A DNA stretch of 41,891 nt from Monosiga brevicollis MX1 (lineage: Eukaryota; Opisthokonta; Choanoflagellata; Craspedida; Salpingoecidae), in NCBI RefSeq assembly GCF_000002865.3, contig NW_001865042.1:517918-559808 (forward strand), in the 5' to 3' direction. Positions 20,301 to 32,700 of the stretch are shown here, in pieces. The number at the start of each line of letters is the position of its first letter. Position 1 is the first letter of the stretch. The position numbers were made by a program, and so were the translations under genes. The notes beneath the pieces were generated by a model, which did no database searches, had not been told where the DNA came from, and saw only the letters and a list, made by a program, of their open reading frames with translations.

Positions 20301-20705
20301 AGCACGAGAACCATCCCACAGCCTCTCGCCAAAACCCCTCGGAGTCAGTACAGTATATATTCAACACACACAAGAATGACTTGGTACATTACACATACAA
20401 CTCTGTTTTCGTGTCGAGCGAGCTAGCTGTTTGTGTGCATTGAGTGGCGCATCTTCCGCTGCTGCATGCACGTTGCAGGTCAGCTGGATTGGCCTTCTGC
20501 CGAGTTTGTGTGTGTGTGTGTGTGGTGAAGAATGTGACGGACTGACTCGCAAGAACTTTGAAGACCATAGGTCAATTATCATGATATTTTTATATTCACA
20601 GGCACGACACACGTCCAACAAACAGCAACTTGCTAATTCCATAGAAAGAGCAGAAACGCACAGCCATACTCAAAGCGTCATAGGGCCGACGCGGAAGAAG
20701 CACAA
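17352..20705. other. 3.35-kb region without a recognised gene
   Basis: The largest gap here, between the EXOSC6 start and the DNAH2 stop. Open frames up to ~170 codons exist on both strands (for example plus 18670-19191 and 19486-19812), but they are low-complexity, lack family resemblance and show no consistent exon chain. A TATA-like GTATAAGTAG lies at 18108-18117 (plus). T-rich tracts fill 18315-18470. I see no tRNA, U-snRNA or rRNA signature. It could hold a non-coding RNA or fast-evolving gene. Confidence 0.5.
20505..20524. repeat. (TG)n microsatellite
   Basis: About ten TG dinucleotides, some 180 bp beyond the DNAH2 stop codon. Confidence 0.9.
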
Positions 20706-23700
20706 CTAACTGTCCAAGCTCATCAGCAGTGCGGTGCCACGCTTGACCCAGTGTTCAGGGGGCAGATCACCGGTCTTGAGGTCCACCGAAATGACAAAGG
20801 ACCATGCAGACGCACCGCCTTCGCCCGTGCGGTTGGGATAGTAATAGCAGGGACAAGCATAGCTGCCTTTCTTGGCGACCTTCTTGTTCTCAACGGGTTT
20901 GAAGTGGATCGTGGGCATGCTGCTGACCAGCTGCATGGCCTCCGCCTCCACAAGGCAAGCATTGCGCTTATCCCACCCCGCACCCTCGAGGAAGAGTCCA
21001 CGCACGTAGACACCGTCCCTCGGCTCCTCCACAATGTTGACGTCATCGACGGTCATGACCGAAAACTCCCATGAGAGCGTGTCGATTGACACGCCGTTGG
21101 AGCGCGCCGCTTGCTGCAGCACAGCCGTGAGAAAGCCCGTCGGGAAGCTAAAGGCCGACATCCAGAAGATAAGGGGCTGGCGACCCGTGACTGCCCACTG
21201 CGTCAGAAATTCAATCCGCTCCACCAAGTCGCGCATCCACGAGGCCAACGGCTTTTGGGACGGGTACGTTGCTTTCCAAGCTACCGGCACCTCGCCCTGA
21301 TAGATGCACTCGAAAATCTGCTCCAGCTCGTGACTCATCACCACCAGTCCCTGGATACCGTGATCGAGGTCGACCAGGTTGACGCGCATCGCCTCCAGCA
21401 ATCGGTTGTATCGCTGGATCTCCTGCAGCAACACAATGTTCAACGGACGCGGATCAGCCGCCAAGAGCTTGGCCGTCGCCTCGTAATCGATGGTCTTGGG
21501 TAGCCGCGCCAGCATGTCCCGCGCCAGCTCCAAAACCTTGTCCTCCCGACTACCACCCTCTTTGGCGCTGACGGCTGGCTGCATGGACACCAGCGTGCCC
21601 AGCAACGTGCGGGCTTCCCGGATCATGCTTGAGATATCCGCGTTGGCATTTTGCCCAAAAGCGGTGGGGGGGTCCACGCCTGGCAGCGTGTTGATGTAAT
21701 CCTTGTATGACTGCAATGGGCCATCTGGAGGCACAAAGTAGAGCGGGCTGGCCGACACCGGGCACGCCTCCACCTGCAACACCTGATCACTGAACAGCTC
21801 GTTAATGTAGGTCAGCAAGAGGCGTCGATCCCAGTCATCTGTCACGTGGCCACCGTAGTTGATGCCCGCAATCAGGTACTTGAGTGACTCCCACGGTGTC
21901 TCCTCATACTCGTCCAGGAAGAGCGCCAGCAGGTTCTCCGAAACCTCAAAGTCCGAGTCGTTGAAGGGGTATTGCACGTTCCAGCCCAGCATTTGGAACT
22001 TGCGACGCTCGAGCAAGATGCTGTGGAAAAAGGTCAGGGAAAACATCAGTTTCTTGTACTTGGACGAAGCGTTGCAGCGCTCAAACTGCTCCTCGCTGAT
22101 GGTGTTGTACAGCCGCTTCATGTTCGCCTTGATACCATTTGGTGGTTCCGTTGTCATCTTGATACCCGCCTGCAAAATCGAAATCGGGAAGCGCGGGTCC
22201 GGCTTGGAGCTGAGCCACAGCCGAAAGTCGGGGTGCGGCTGCTGTGACTCCAGCAGCTCCACCAGCTTACTCAGGGAGGGCATCCAGCTCAAGGAGAGGT
22301 GACAATTCGCCAGGAACACCCAGTCACCACGCGAAGCACCCTCGGCAATGAGGCGCTCCGCAATTGGTGCCTGCCCTTGACCGAGAGACAGGCTGTGAAA
22401 GCGGTCGCTCATACCGGAGCGTTCAGCAAGATCCAGCAGCTGCTTCGTCGGATCCACGCCCACAGATAGAACAAAGATGAGTGGCGTCATGGCATTGGAA
22501 TCCGCCAACACGGCGTTCATGTCAAGTGGTGGTGGCTCCACGAAGCGCTGGCCCAGGTTGTTGACAATGTACTGGATGGCAACAATTGCCACGCGGTCCG
22601 GGCGCAGCGCCCGCACAATGCACATGCGCTGCAGCTCATTGCAGGTGGCCTGCCATTCCCCTGGCAGTGGCGCCGTCTCCGGTTCGGGATGCACATACCA
22701 CGCCTGCCAGTCGCGCAGCTGCTGCTCAAACGAAGCCGTCAGTCCTGCAAACTTGGGTAGCAGCCGCTCCATTTCCGTCACGTTGTCCCAAGCCTCTGAA
22801 GTAATCCAGCCGGGCGCGGGGTTGGGCACCTGCGCGTCGCGATCGAGCACCTGACCGCCGCGTAGAAAGAAGTTGTACTCGCCCAAGGCAATCTTGTTCT
22901 GGCTCTCCAAGATCTTGGCATTCATGTGCAGCGCAAAGAGTAGTTTGTGCTTCTCAAACAGACCTCGGCAGGTGTAACGGTACACCGCATAGTTGTGATA
23001 CTCGTTGATGCTCTCGATGCGCTGGTCGAGCGCTGGCGCCTTGGCGCTGTTGTCGATGCTGAGCGTGTACAGATTGATGTAAGCATCGAGCGAAAATTGG
23101 TACATAGGGTCAATCTTGGACACATCATCAAGCACAAAGAAGAGCACCGACGCTCGTGACGCGGACGGACGGTAACCCTCACGTGCCGCATCAATCTCTT
23201 TCTCCGTTGCTTCCGCCACCACAAGTTGCTCCGACACCTCCACCGAGGTGACCTTGGAGGTGTTCAGCGTGTTGACCAGCTCCTCGTCGTCCAGAAGCGA
23301 GCCCTTGGCCGAGCTCAGAAGCTGCAGGATCTTATCTTCCAAGTCCACCAGCTTCTTCTTGCCCGCGGCAATGTTCAGAACGAGCTCATTCTTTTGCTTT
23401 TCCAGCTCCGGGCGCTCCTTGGACACGACAATGCCGAGCAGCTGCGCCTCCAAGCCCTGTTGGACGACCGCAAAGTTGACGATCGTGGTCTTGGTCGAGA
23501 TCTCGGGAGTGTAGTGAGGGTTGCTCATCTTGGTCGTCAAGTAGAAGCGAAAGTCTGGATTGTACTCAATCTCCTTATCCCCGAGCTTGAGCATCAAGCG
23601 CCCGCCCACCTTGGTAAAGGCTTTGTTCAGCACGGGGGCCAAGGATGGGTCCAGCTCCTCGCCCACATTCTGCATCAGCACCGGCGTACCAAACTGGATG

Positions 23701-26700
23701 GCGTTTTCGAGCGTGCGAATGTAGTCAGGTTGTTGCATGTCCACCACCTGCAGCTTGCGGTCGCGCTCCATGTTTTTGATCCATTTGATGGCCTGTCCCT
23801 GAGGGTCAATCATCAGTGGCCAGCGCCGGCCGCGTGTCACAATCACACCGTTCTCCGTGCTGAATTGGTCGGACGGCAGGCCTTGAATGTTCCAGAAGCG
23901 CACGTCTGTTGCCTTCGCCAACAGAGTTGTCATGCTGAAATCGGGATCGGAAGGGATGTTGTTGTCCCGAATGTGGCGCCGCCACTGCTCGACAATGCGA
24001 GCACGGTACTCGCTGATAAAGGGACCCAGGTATGAGAGAAAGCCAGCACACATGAGGCAATCACCCACCAAGAATTTGATGCCGCGTCGCAGCTCGCCAA
24101 CGCTCTGCTCCCAGCGCGAGCGCTCGCCGGCCAAGCCCGACACCAGTTTGGCGGCACGCTCAAGCTTGATCTCTGTCTGTTCACTCTTGATGCGCAGCTC
24201 TTCCTTGGTCTGAAGCTTGCTCTCGTAATCAGACTGCAGCTTGGCCACCTTCTCCGTCACCTCGCGCAGCTTGGCCTCGGCCTCTGCCAACGAGTCTTCC
24301 TTGGCCTTGAGGGCCGTTTGCGCCGCTTGCAAGGCCTGGCGCTTGGGTTCCACGACCTTGAAGATGCGGCCATATACATCCATGGCCCGAACCCACATGC
24401 AGAGCGAGCGTGCCGCATTCGAAACGCGACCCACCACATCTGGATCAAACTCTGGGCGCACAACGTAGGTGCGTACCTTTTTCAGCGTCTTCTCAGACAT
24501 GTTGTCCTTGTCAAACTCAATCAGTTGGTTGATAAAATTGGTGTCACCCAGTTGACGCTTGGCTTCCGCCCAGTCTGGCTTGGATTTGCGCAAAACCATG
24601 ACAGCCTCCATGACCATGGCCACGAGATCGGGCGGCTTGCTGTACGACTTGATCTCCGTGATGTCGCCCTTATTAAGCGAGTTGAGTGCCTCCATAGCGC
24701 TCTCCAGAGCCGGCAGGGCCTCGTCAAGGTCGGCCTGCGCATCCGAAGCCAACTTCTGACACTGTTTGGCCTCCACGCTAATCTTCTCGCTGCGCTGGGA
24801 CACGGCCATCTGCTGATCGTCGGCCTCGCGCTTCTGCTGTACAATGATGACGAGGTACTCCTCACACTCGCGCTGAAACTCGGCCACTTGCTTCTTCGTC
24901 TCAACCAGCTCGATGGACATTTGCTCTACCTTGGCACTTGTCTCGTCAATCTTGCCCAAGCCATTGGCAAGCTTGTCGGCAGCATCGCCCAGCTCGCGGC
25001 GCTTCTCCGCCAGGAGCTGCTTGTAGCCCATGACGAGCTCGAGGTAGTTGGTTGGTGTCACATAGTTGTGTCGCTTGAGTTCCTCCAGCATCTGGGCCGA
25101 AGAGCTCAGGACCGACTGCTGAATAACGGCAAAGGTGGATGAGACGGCCTTGCGGACGGCCTCGCCGTCCTCCCCAGTGCCAAAGTCCACATCGTGCATG
25201 TATCGGTGTGCCACGGCGAGTAGGGCATCTTCGGGCCATGCATGAAAGTAGTCGATGGTGGTACAGTTGACAAGGCCGGGGTACATGCGCAGGCGGTTGC
25301 GGAAAGCCTCGCCGACGGGGCTCATGCACAGGACAACGCGCAGGTTGTTGCGAACACGGCTGATGAAATACTTGTACAGGCCCACCGGCGACTCGTCAAG
25401 ACCTTGCTTGCGCGCCAGCGGTGCCAGCTCATTGCGAATTTCCTCCAACTCATCCGGTGCAAACAAGTTGGGAACCTCGCCGGAACTCAAAATGTTGTTG
25501 ATATCCTCCAAAAAGTCTTCAATGACAATTTGTGTGTCAGTAAAGAGGAAGACTGTCGGCTTGTTCTCAAGACCGGCTTGTCGATACAGCGTCTTGAGGT
25601 CCTCGCGAAATTCGTTGATGCGGTACTGCCGCGTGACCTCAATTTGGAACACCTTAAACTCGAGCACGTACGAGGCGAGGCGCGTGAGCGACTGCCGCCC
25701 AGACCCACCGACACCAATGAGCAGCATGTTGCCACGCTCACACCGCACGACACGGACGACACGGCACACGTGTTCAATGGCATCACGGAACAGAACCAGG
25801 TCCATGGGAACAAAGCCCGATTCATTGTACTCGTCCAAACGCTCCTGCAGCACGCGTCGCAGCACTTGGGGATCGCGCACATCCTCGTACACGGGATTGT
25901 CTTCGGCTTTCAGAAAGTCCGCAAAGACGGGCACCACGCGATTGGGGCAAAGGGTCGAGTAGGAGATGTTGAAAAGCTCGTGCAGCTTGTCCTCAATAAG
26001 CTTGGTGAATTCAGCCACGTCCGAAGAGCTGATGAGGCGATCGCAGAAGACGCGAAAGCACTCGTGCACCCACAGGCGCGACAGCGCATCGGTGGTGTCG
26101 TGTACGTCCTTGTGAGCGCGCAAAAGACCCTGGAAAACCTTGGAAATATCGCGCAAGTTGAAGAGGTAGTGGATTTTGGCCGGCGTAGGCAGCATGCGCG
26201 TAGACATGTACTCATAAACGTCAATGGTGCCATTGGTCACCATGTCACCCACCGGCTTGCACGCCTCATCAAAATCCTGTAGCTTTTGGTTGATCATGGT
26301 TCCAAAGATGCGTTGAATCTGCGACCGGCTGGGAAAGGTCATGTTGATGACGTTAAAGCGGCTCTGAAGGCGCCGGCTGATGACAGAGCGGCCGCCCCCG
26401 GGCGGACCCATGGCCGCCACGACTCGCATGTCCTTGATGTGTTTCAACACCTGTTTCTGCCGGTCGTACATGAACCCGTACTCCATGAGCTGGCGCAGCA
26501 ATTCAAGCGGGGGCTGGCTTCCAAAAGTATCCTTGGCCGGCATGTTCAGGTCGTCCAGGAAGGTGAGCAACTGCTTGCCCCCAAGGGGCACAAACACACC
26601 CTTGGTACGCTTCTCCACCTGGCCCTCAATGATCTCTTGCACGTTGTTTGAGCTGGTTTGCGAGGACATGTTGATGGTTAGGCGATTAAACTGCGCTGCA

Positions 26701-29700
26701 TCGAGCTTGGCCATGACAAGCTCGACCACCGAAGTCTTGCCCGTTCCAACTGGACCCACCATCAACGTCGGGCGCTGATGTGCAATCAAGTTGGACAGCA
26801 GAAACTCGTAGCGCACTGTGTCCACCGTGGGCACTTGAATTGAGTGATAACTTGCATCAGGGGCGTACTTCCACCCCGCCGAAAGCTCCTTCTCCCAATG
26901 AGCCCAAGTGTGATTCTTCACGTCCACAAAGTACTCGTACACGGTGTCCTTGGCTGGGAATTGACCCTCAATCTCACGGATGAAATTGTCAACCAACTTG
27001 CGACCTGCCTCGTTCACGCCCGCGCAAAGGGACCACACACAAGCAAAGAGGAACCACTGTTCCAGAAGACGCGCAAAGTGGGCCTTGTCCGCGGGGTCGA
27101 TGCCATTCTCGGGCACCAAAAAGGCGTCGAGCAGGTTGCACAGGGACGTCACCCGACTCAGGAGGGAGGTTTCCACGAGTTCTTCGCATTTGTGGCGAAC
27201 AAAATCAAGAAGGCGTTCGACATACTTCTCGAAAAGGGCCTGCAGCGGGCCGCGATAGGCTTCAAAGCGCGGATTACTGAGCCACGAAGTGACATAGGGT
27301 TGCCAGCCGAGGTCAGCCGTGTCGTGGTACACCATGCCGCAACGTGACACGGTTGCCGGCGACGCAACGGCCAGATCCTCAACCTCAAAGAGCAGCGAAA
27401 CTTGCGCCGGCATGGAAATGCGATCACCGTTGATGAGGGTCAGGATCTTGTTGTCGTCCATGACCGAATTCATGCTCTCAATCCACAGCGTATCAACGGG
27501 ACCATCAAACACAATCCACTTCTGATCTGGCTTCTCATCGGAGCAGACGTTGCGCATCACCGAGGAGAGCACGCCATCCGTCCACTCGTTGGTGGCAATG
27601 TTGAACTCGCCATACAGCTCAGCCAAGGAAAGCGCCTTGGGATTGAGCGGGTACTCCCGCACAGGTACAAAGCCCTCCACGTTGTCGCGTGCACACTGCG
27701 TCATTGCACGCTGCAGCGTGTGCCAAGCAACACTCTTGCCTGAGCCAGTGCGCCCGACAATCATGACGGAGTGGCGCGAGTTTTTCGTCTCAAAGAGCTG
27801 AATGGCTTTGGTGATCATCCAGGGGGTGGCTTGATAGCCCTGCTTGACCAGATCCGCCTTGATGGCCTCGCGGAAGGCTCCATACTCCACCTCCATCGTC
27901 TCCACGCCTGGGAAGAGGTCGGACATCATGTGTTGGAGCAGAGGCAGGTCAGCGCCCGTCATCTTGGCCACGTTCATGTCCTTCATGGCAAGCAGCAGCA
28001 CCTCCTCATGCGGCATTTCGGGCATCGCCTCACGCTTGCGTCCAGCATACAACAGAGTTGAGACCATGGCGCGAAGACCATAGTCATAGTGGTCTTGCTT
28101 GGACAGCTGCTGAGCTGCAAGCTTGTACAGAGTGTCAGCCTTCTTGGCGAGCACGCGCGTGTTGTTGAAACCCTGGCCAAAGAGGATGATCTCGGCGATA
28201 AGTTGCGTGTCTGGCTTCATCATGGAGATTGGACGGAACATGGACTTGAGGTTATCTGGCAACTCGGTGCGCCCGGCATAGCCAGGGTTCATGGTGATGA
28301 AGATGCCGCAAGACCAAAGCAGGTTGATGTCCATGCCCTCGAACGTGAAGCGTGTCTTCGGGTTCTCTGGCGAGAGCGGAATCTGAGCCGAGAGGATGGA
28401 GAGGATCTGCTGGGCCACGACGGAAAGCACTTCGATGTTGATGCGGTTGAACTCATCAAAACAACCCCAGGCGCCAGTCTGTGCTAGACCGCGGAACATG
28501 ACGCCAAGCGACTTGTAGTCCATGCCGTCAGAGCAGTTAATGACAATGACGTAATCACCCAGTGACTTGCCAAGATCCTTGACCGTCTCCGTCTTGCCGG
28601 TACCAGCTGGACCCTTGGGCGAGCCACCGCGCTTCAAGTGCAAGGCCGTCGTCAGGGTCATGTAGCAGCGGTCCGTCAAAGGCGTAATGACCAGGCGGCC
28701 GCTGTTGCCGGAATACTCGTACCCATAGCTGAAATGGGTGTTGGTTTGGCGGATGATGCACTCCCCCTCGCTGGGACCGGTTTCAGGCTTTTCCCAGTAA
28801 AACCGCAGCTGCATCAGCCACTCAAACGCATTTTGGTCGATGTTCGCCACTTTCAAGAGGCGATCGATAACGTCGCGGGAATGCACTTCGATGGTGATGA
28901 GTGCCACAAGCTTTTTGCGTTGCGTCTTGTTCTTGACGGCTCGCACAGCCTCAGTCAGCTTGTTGAGGAGTGAGACCTGCTTCTTCTTGATAGCTTTCAG
29001 GCCAGCTTTGGCCCCGTGTTTCTTGTCAGAGATGGCCTTGAAGCACTCAGATGTCCAAGCCATTTGACTCACAGTGAGAACAAGCTGGCCGGGCCATTCC
29101 TTAAGCCACTTGTCGCGCTTTTGCTTTCGATGCGCGACCATGCATTCCTGAAGCAGCTGCTTAAGAGTGTGCCGCATCTCTGTCTCCACAGAGGTCAGCC
29201 AGACCTCAACTGGCCCATCCAGGGCAACAGCGGTCTTAAACGGCACGTACTCTGCATCTGCAGAGGTCATGCCCAGCGCTTGAACCTGGCTGCGCCCAAC
29301 GGCATTGTGCAACTCCAGACTCTTGACATTGTCAAAGCATTTCAGCAAGTGCGGCTGCACGGCAGGCGGATTTTTGGACTGCCCAAGAATCTCGAGAAGG
29401 TCATCATTGGATACAAAATAGAAGCGAGGAAAGGCTTGACGCTTGGTCTCGAGATATTCATCCAGTGACTTTTGAATTTGCTCGAGTACGCCATTCATGG
29501 CGACAAGCTGTGCGAGCAAGCCGTCGCGGTGGGTCGCGCGACAAGCGTGGCAGTCCTTGTGCAGGTGCACACCAATATCCTTAAACTGGGCATCCATGAG
29601 GTCAAATTGCTTGGTTTCTTCGGGCAGTTGCTGCCGAATGTCCTCGCCAAGGAAGATGTTCTCCAAGTAGATCCACTGACGCTGCACGGTCAGCAACATG

Positions 29701-32700
29701 TCCACCACCTCCAAAACCGTTCCCAAGGTCTTCTCCCAGCGGTCCACGTCTGCCTCAAACGCCTTGACAAAAGGACTGGCCTTCATGGTGGCCAACTTGA
29801 TCTGATCATCTTCGAGCAGCTGGTAAATGTCGTCCGTTCCCTTGAGAATGAAGTGGCCACGTTCCTTGTGGGCCGCTGCCTCGAGCTCAACCGTGGCCCA
29901 CACCTCGGTGATGCCGGCCAATGTTTGCTCGATGCTCAGTTCCTTGCTAGCAGCCCGCGAGATGTCGCCCACTTCTTCGTTGAAGCGGTCAAAGCCGAGC
30001 TCGATCATGCGGCCAAGGGTAAACTCTTCTGACGTATGGCTGAAGTTCTCGCCGACGTGGCCTTGAAGGCGGCTCCAGTGGCGCTCACGGAGCGCTGGAT
30101 TCTTCAGATCCTCAATGAGAGGCATGGTGCGTCGGAATTGATCGATTTTGTTGCGATAGGCGGCGGTCATTTCCCAGTCCTTGTCCTTAACCTCACGCAA
30201 CATTTTGAGAAGCCGTTTGTTGAAGCTGGTCGCAGTTTGCGCGAGATCGTCCGTAACAATGTCAGCAAACTGTGTGTCTCGCCAAGAGATGAAATTGTTG
30301 TCCCACTCCTCCGCCAGACGCCAGAGCTGCTCAAGGTGGCCCAAATCTTTGACCGTGTCCAAGATCTCCTGAAATGGCTCTTGAGTGATGTCAAAGACTT
30401 GCAGGCCATTCTTCAAGGCTTGCTCCGCCTGGCGCGTCGTCTCCACCTTGGCCTTGAAGGTATCAATGGCCTTGAGGGCCTGTTCGGGTGTGAGGGATCC
30501 CGAGGTCGGGCCATCCTCGAGGAACTGGGAGCGCAACCCGGCAGCGTTGCGCGCGAGCTCGTCCAAGGATGCCAAGAGGCCTGACTTGCATTCGGATTTG
30601 GCCTCCTCGATGAGAGCAGCGCCCTCGCGGAGGGCGTCGTTGAACGAGGTCCAGGCGGCAGCCAGGTTGAGGTGAGACTGCTCCACCTGAGCACTTATGC
30701 TGACATCATACTTGTGAAGAATCTCAAATCGCTCCTTGAGTGGAGCAAAGCGCTGTTGAGTTGACTCACGGCGCTTACGAGCCTCGTCGTACAGGGCGAC
30801 GGACGCAATGACGGCATCGAGGCCCTCGGGGCGCTGGCGCAGCAAGCGGGCCTGTTCCTCGAGATAGGCGTGCAGATCAGCCAACTCCTGCACCGTTTGA
30901 TCATGTAGAACCTGGCTCAATCGGGTCTGCCATTCCTTGCAATGGTCCAAGAGAGCAAACTTGAGCAACGACGTGTCCAGGTGCAGAAACTGTAGGATAA
31001 CGAAAGTCTCCTCCTTCTGCACGTTGTGAGAGACCTCCCCATACCGGGCAATGTCGCCATCAAACTTGGCCAGGGAAGGCTGCATCTCGATGTATCGCTC
31101 AATGAAGCGTGCTTTATCGGTAGCCCAGATTTCGTAATAACGGTCACGCCAGCCCTGCGCAAAGGCCTCGGCCTCTGGGCGGCACTTGTCCATATCCCGC
31201 GCAATACGGTCCAAGAGCACGCGAACATCGCGGTCGGCGCGGGCAGCAGCCTCGTAGGATGGCAGATCCTTGACCTCACGCTGGCTCACGGCCGCCAACA
31301 GCCGCGGGATGACCACGAGACCAGCCATGATGCGATCGGCAACGGTGTTGACCAAGCGATAGGTGAAATCGAAGCTCGGCTGGAGAAGGAGCGAAGAAGA
31401 TGCATCATCCAAAAGGACGCCGACCTTGAAAAGAGGCGCATTGAGCGTCTTGCCGTCACCATGCAAAGCTCGATTAAGCTCGCTGAGAGAGCGACGCGCC
31501 ACGGTCACCAGAGCATTTTGAAGCCGCTCATCAATGCCGGCCACGTACAGCTTCCAGGCCGATTGCACGGCGCTGGGGTCACCACTAAAATCCTTGTAAG
31601 TAGCCCGCAAGGCTGCCACGATCTTTTGGTGAATGGTGCCCAGTCGGCTGAGAACGCGTGCCACGTAGCGCTCCTGTTGTTGCGCAAACTCCGTGGGCTC
31701 GTACATGGTCTTGGCATCGTAGACGAAAAGAGATCGCTGAGCGGCCGTGTCGCACAAAGCGCGCACGTAGGCCTTAGAAGCGAGGTAGTTGTCAACTTGC
31801 TTGCGCACGGTCGCAGCATTGGCGCGCACCGTGTTCACGTACTCCTTGATGAACTTGGCCTTGTCCCAAGTTAACTTTGTCAAGCCGTTGTGCACCTTGT
31901 TGTCAAGCAGCTGAATGCGTCGGCTGAAAAGCTGCTGCTCGTCGTCCGCCAAAAGATCGTAGATGCGGTTGTAGTCTCGCACCACCAGCATGGTCATGTC
32001 ACGTAGACAGCGCAGCTCCTCCGATCGATGGAAAATATCCCGCGCCGGTGCTGGAATGCTCATGCCCAACTTGTCAAAGTACTGGATCTCGCGAAAGAGA
32101 CGCTCGAGGGAAGGATCAAAGTTGAGGGCGAGTCGACGATCAGGGCGGCGCTTCATGAGACTGATTTCCAGCAGTGCCTTGAGGTCGGTGCCTAGTTGCG
32201 CGACCCAAGCGGCATGGGTCTTGTTGGCAAAGTCTGCAAGTGCATTGCTGAGCAATGAATGGCTATGCAGCACTTCGTTGCTAAAGGTCGCCTCGTCACC
32301 GCGGTGGCCCGCATCGGACGTGGCATGCAGCTGACGCGAAGTCAGCAGTTGCTGAGATTGATCGATGTTGGTGCGCAGCGCCAGCGCCCACATGCAAGCA
32401 CCAGCATACTTGGGCATCGTGGGTCCTACTGGAGGCGCGTCGCGCTGCTTGGAGAAGACTTGCTTGACATGCTCGAGCTCGTCGTTGAAACGCTTAAAAA
32501 CGCTGTCCGTGTGGCGGTTCAGCGCTCGGCGCAGCGTCTCTCGAGCTCGCAAAGGTGCAAAGATGGTCAGGAGCTCGACACCCTGCTCCACTGAGGTGGC
32601 TGTCTCAAATGCAGTGCCGATGATGCCCTGCATGAGCACTTCCAGCTCCTTCAGCGAGGCCTTGAACTGGACAAACTCGTGCTGAAACTTGTTGGACTTG

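Noticed and set aside
22947-32594. Long plus-strand frames (up to ~345 codons) opposite DNAH2
   Set aside because: They are antisense shadows of a 12.6-kb conserved exon with biased codon use, and none resembles a protein family.
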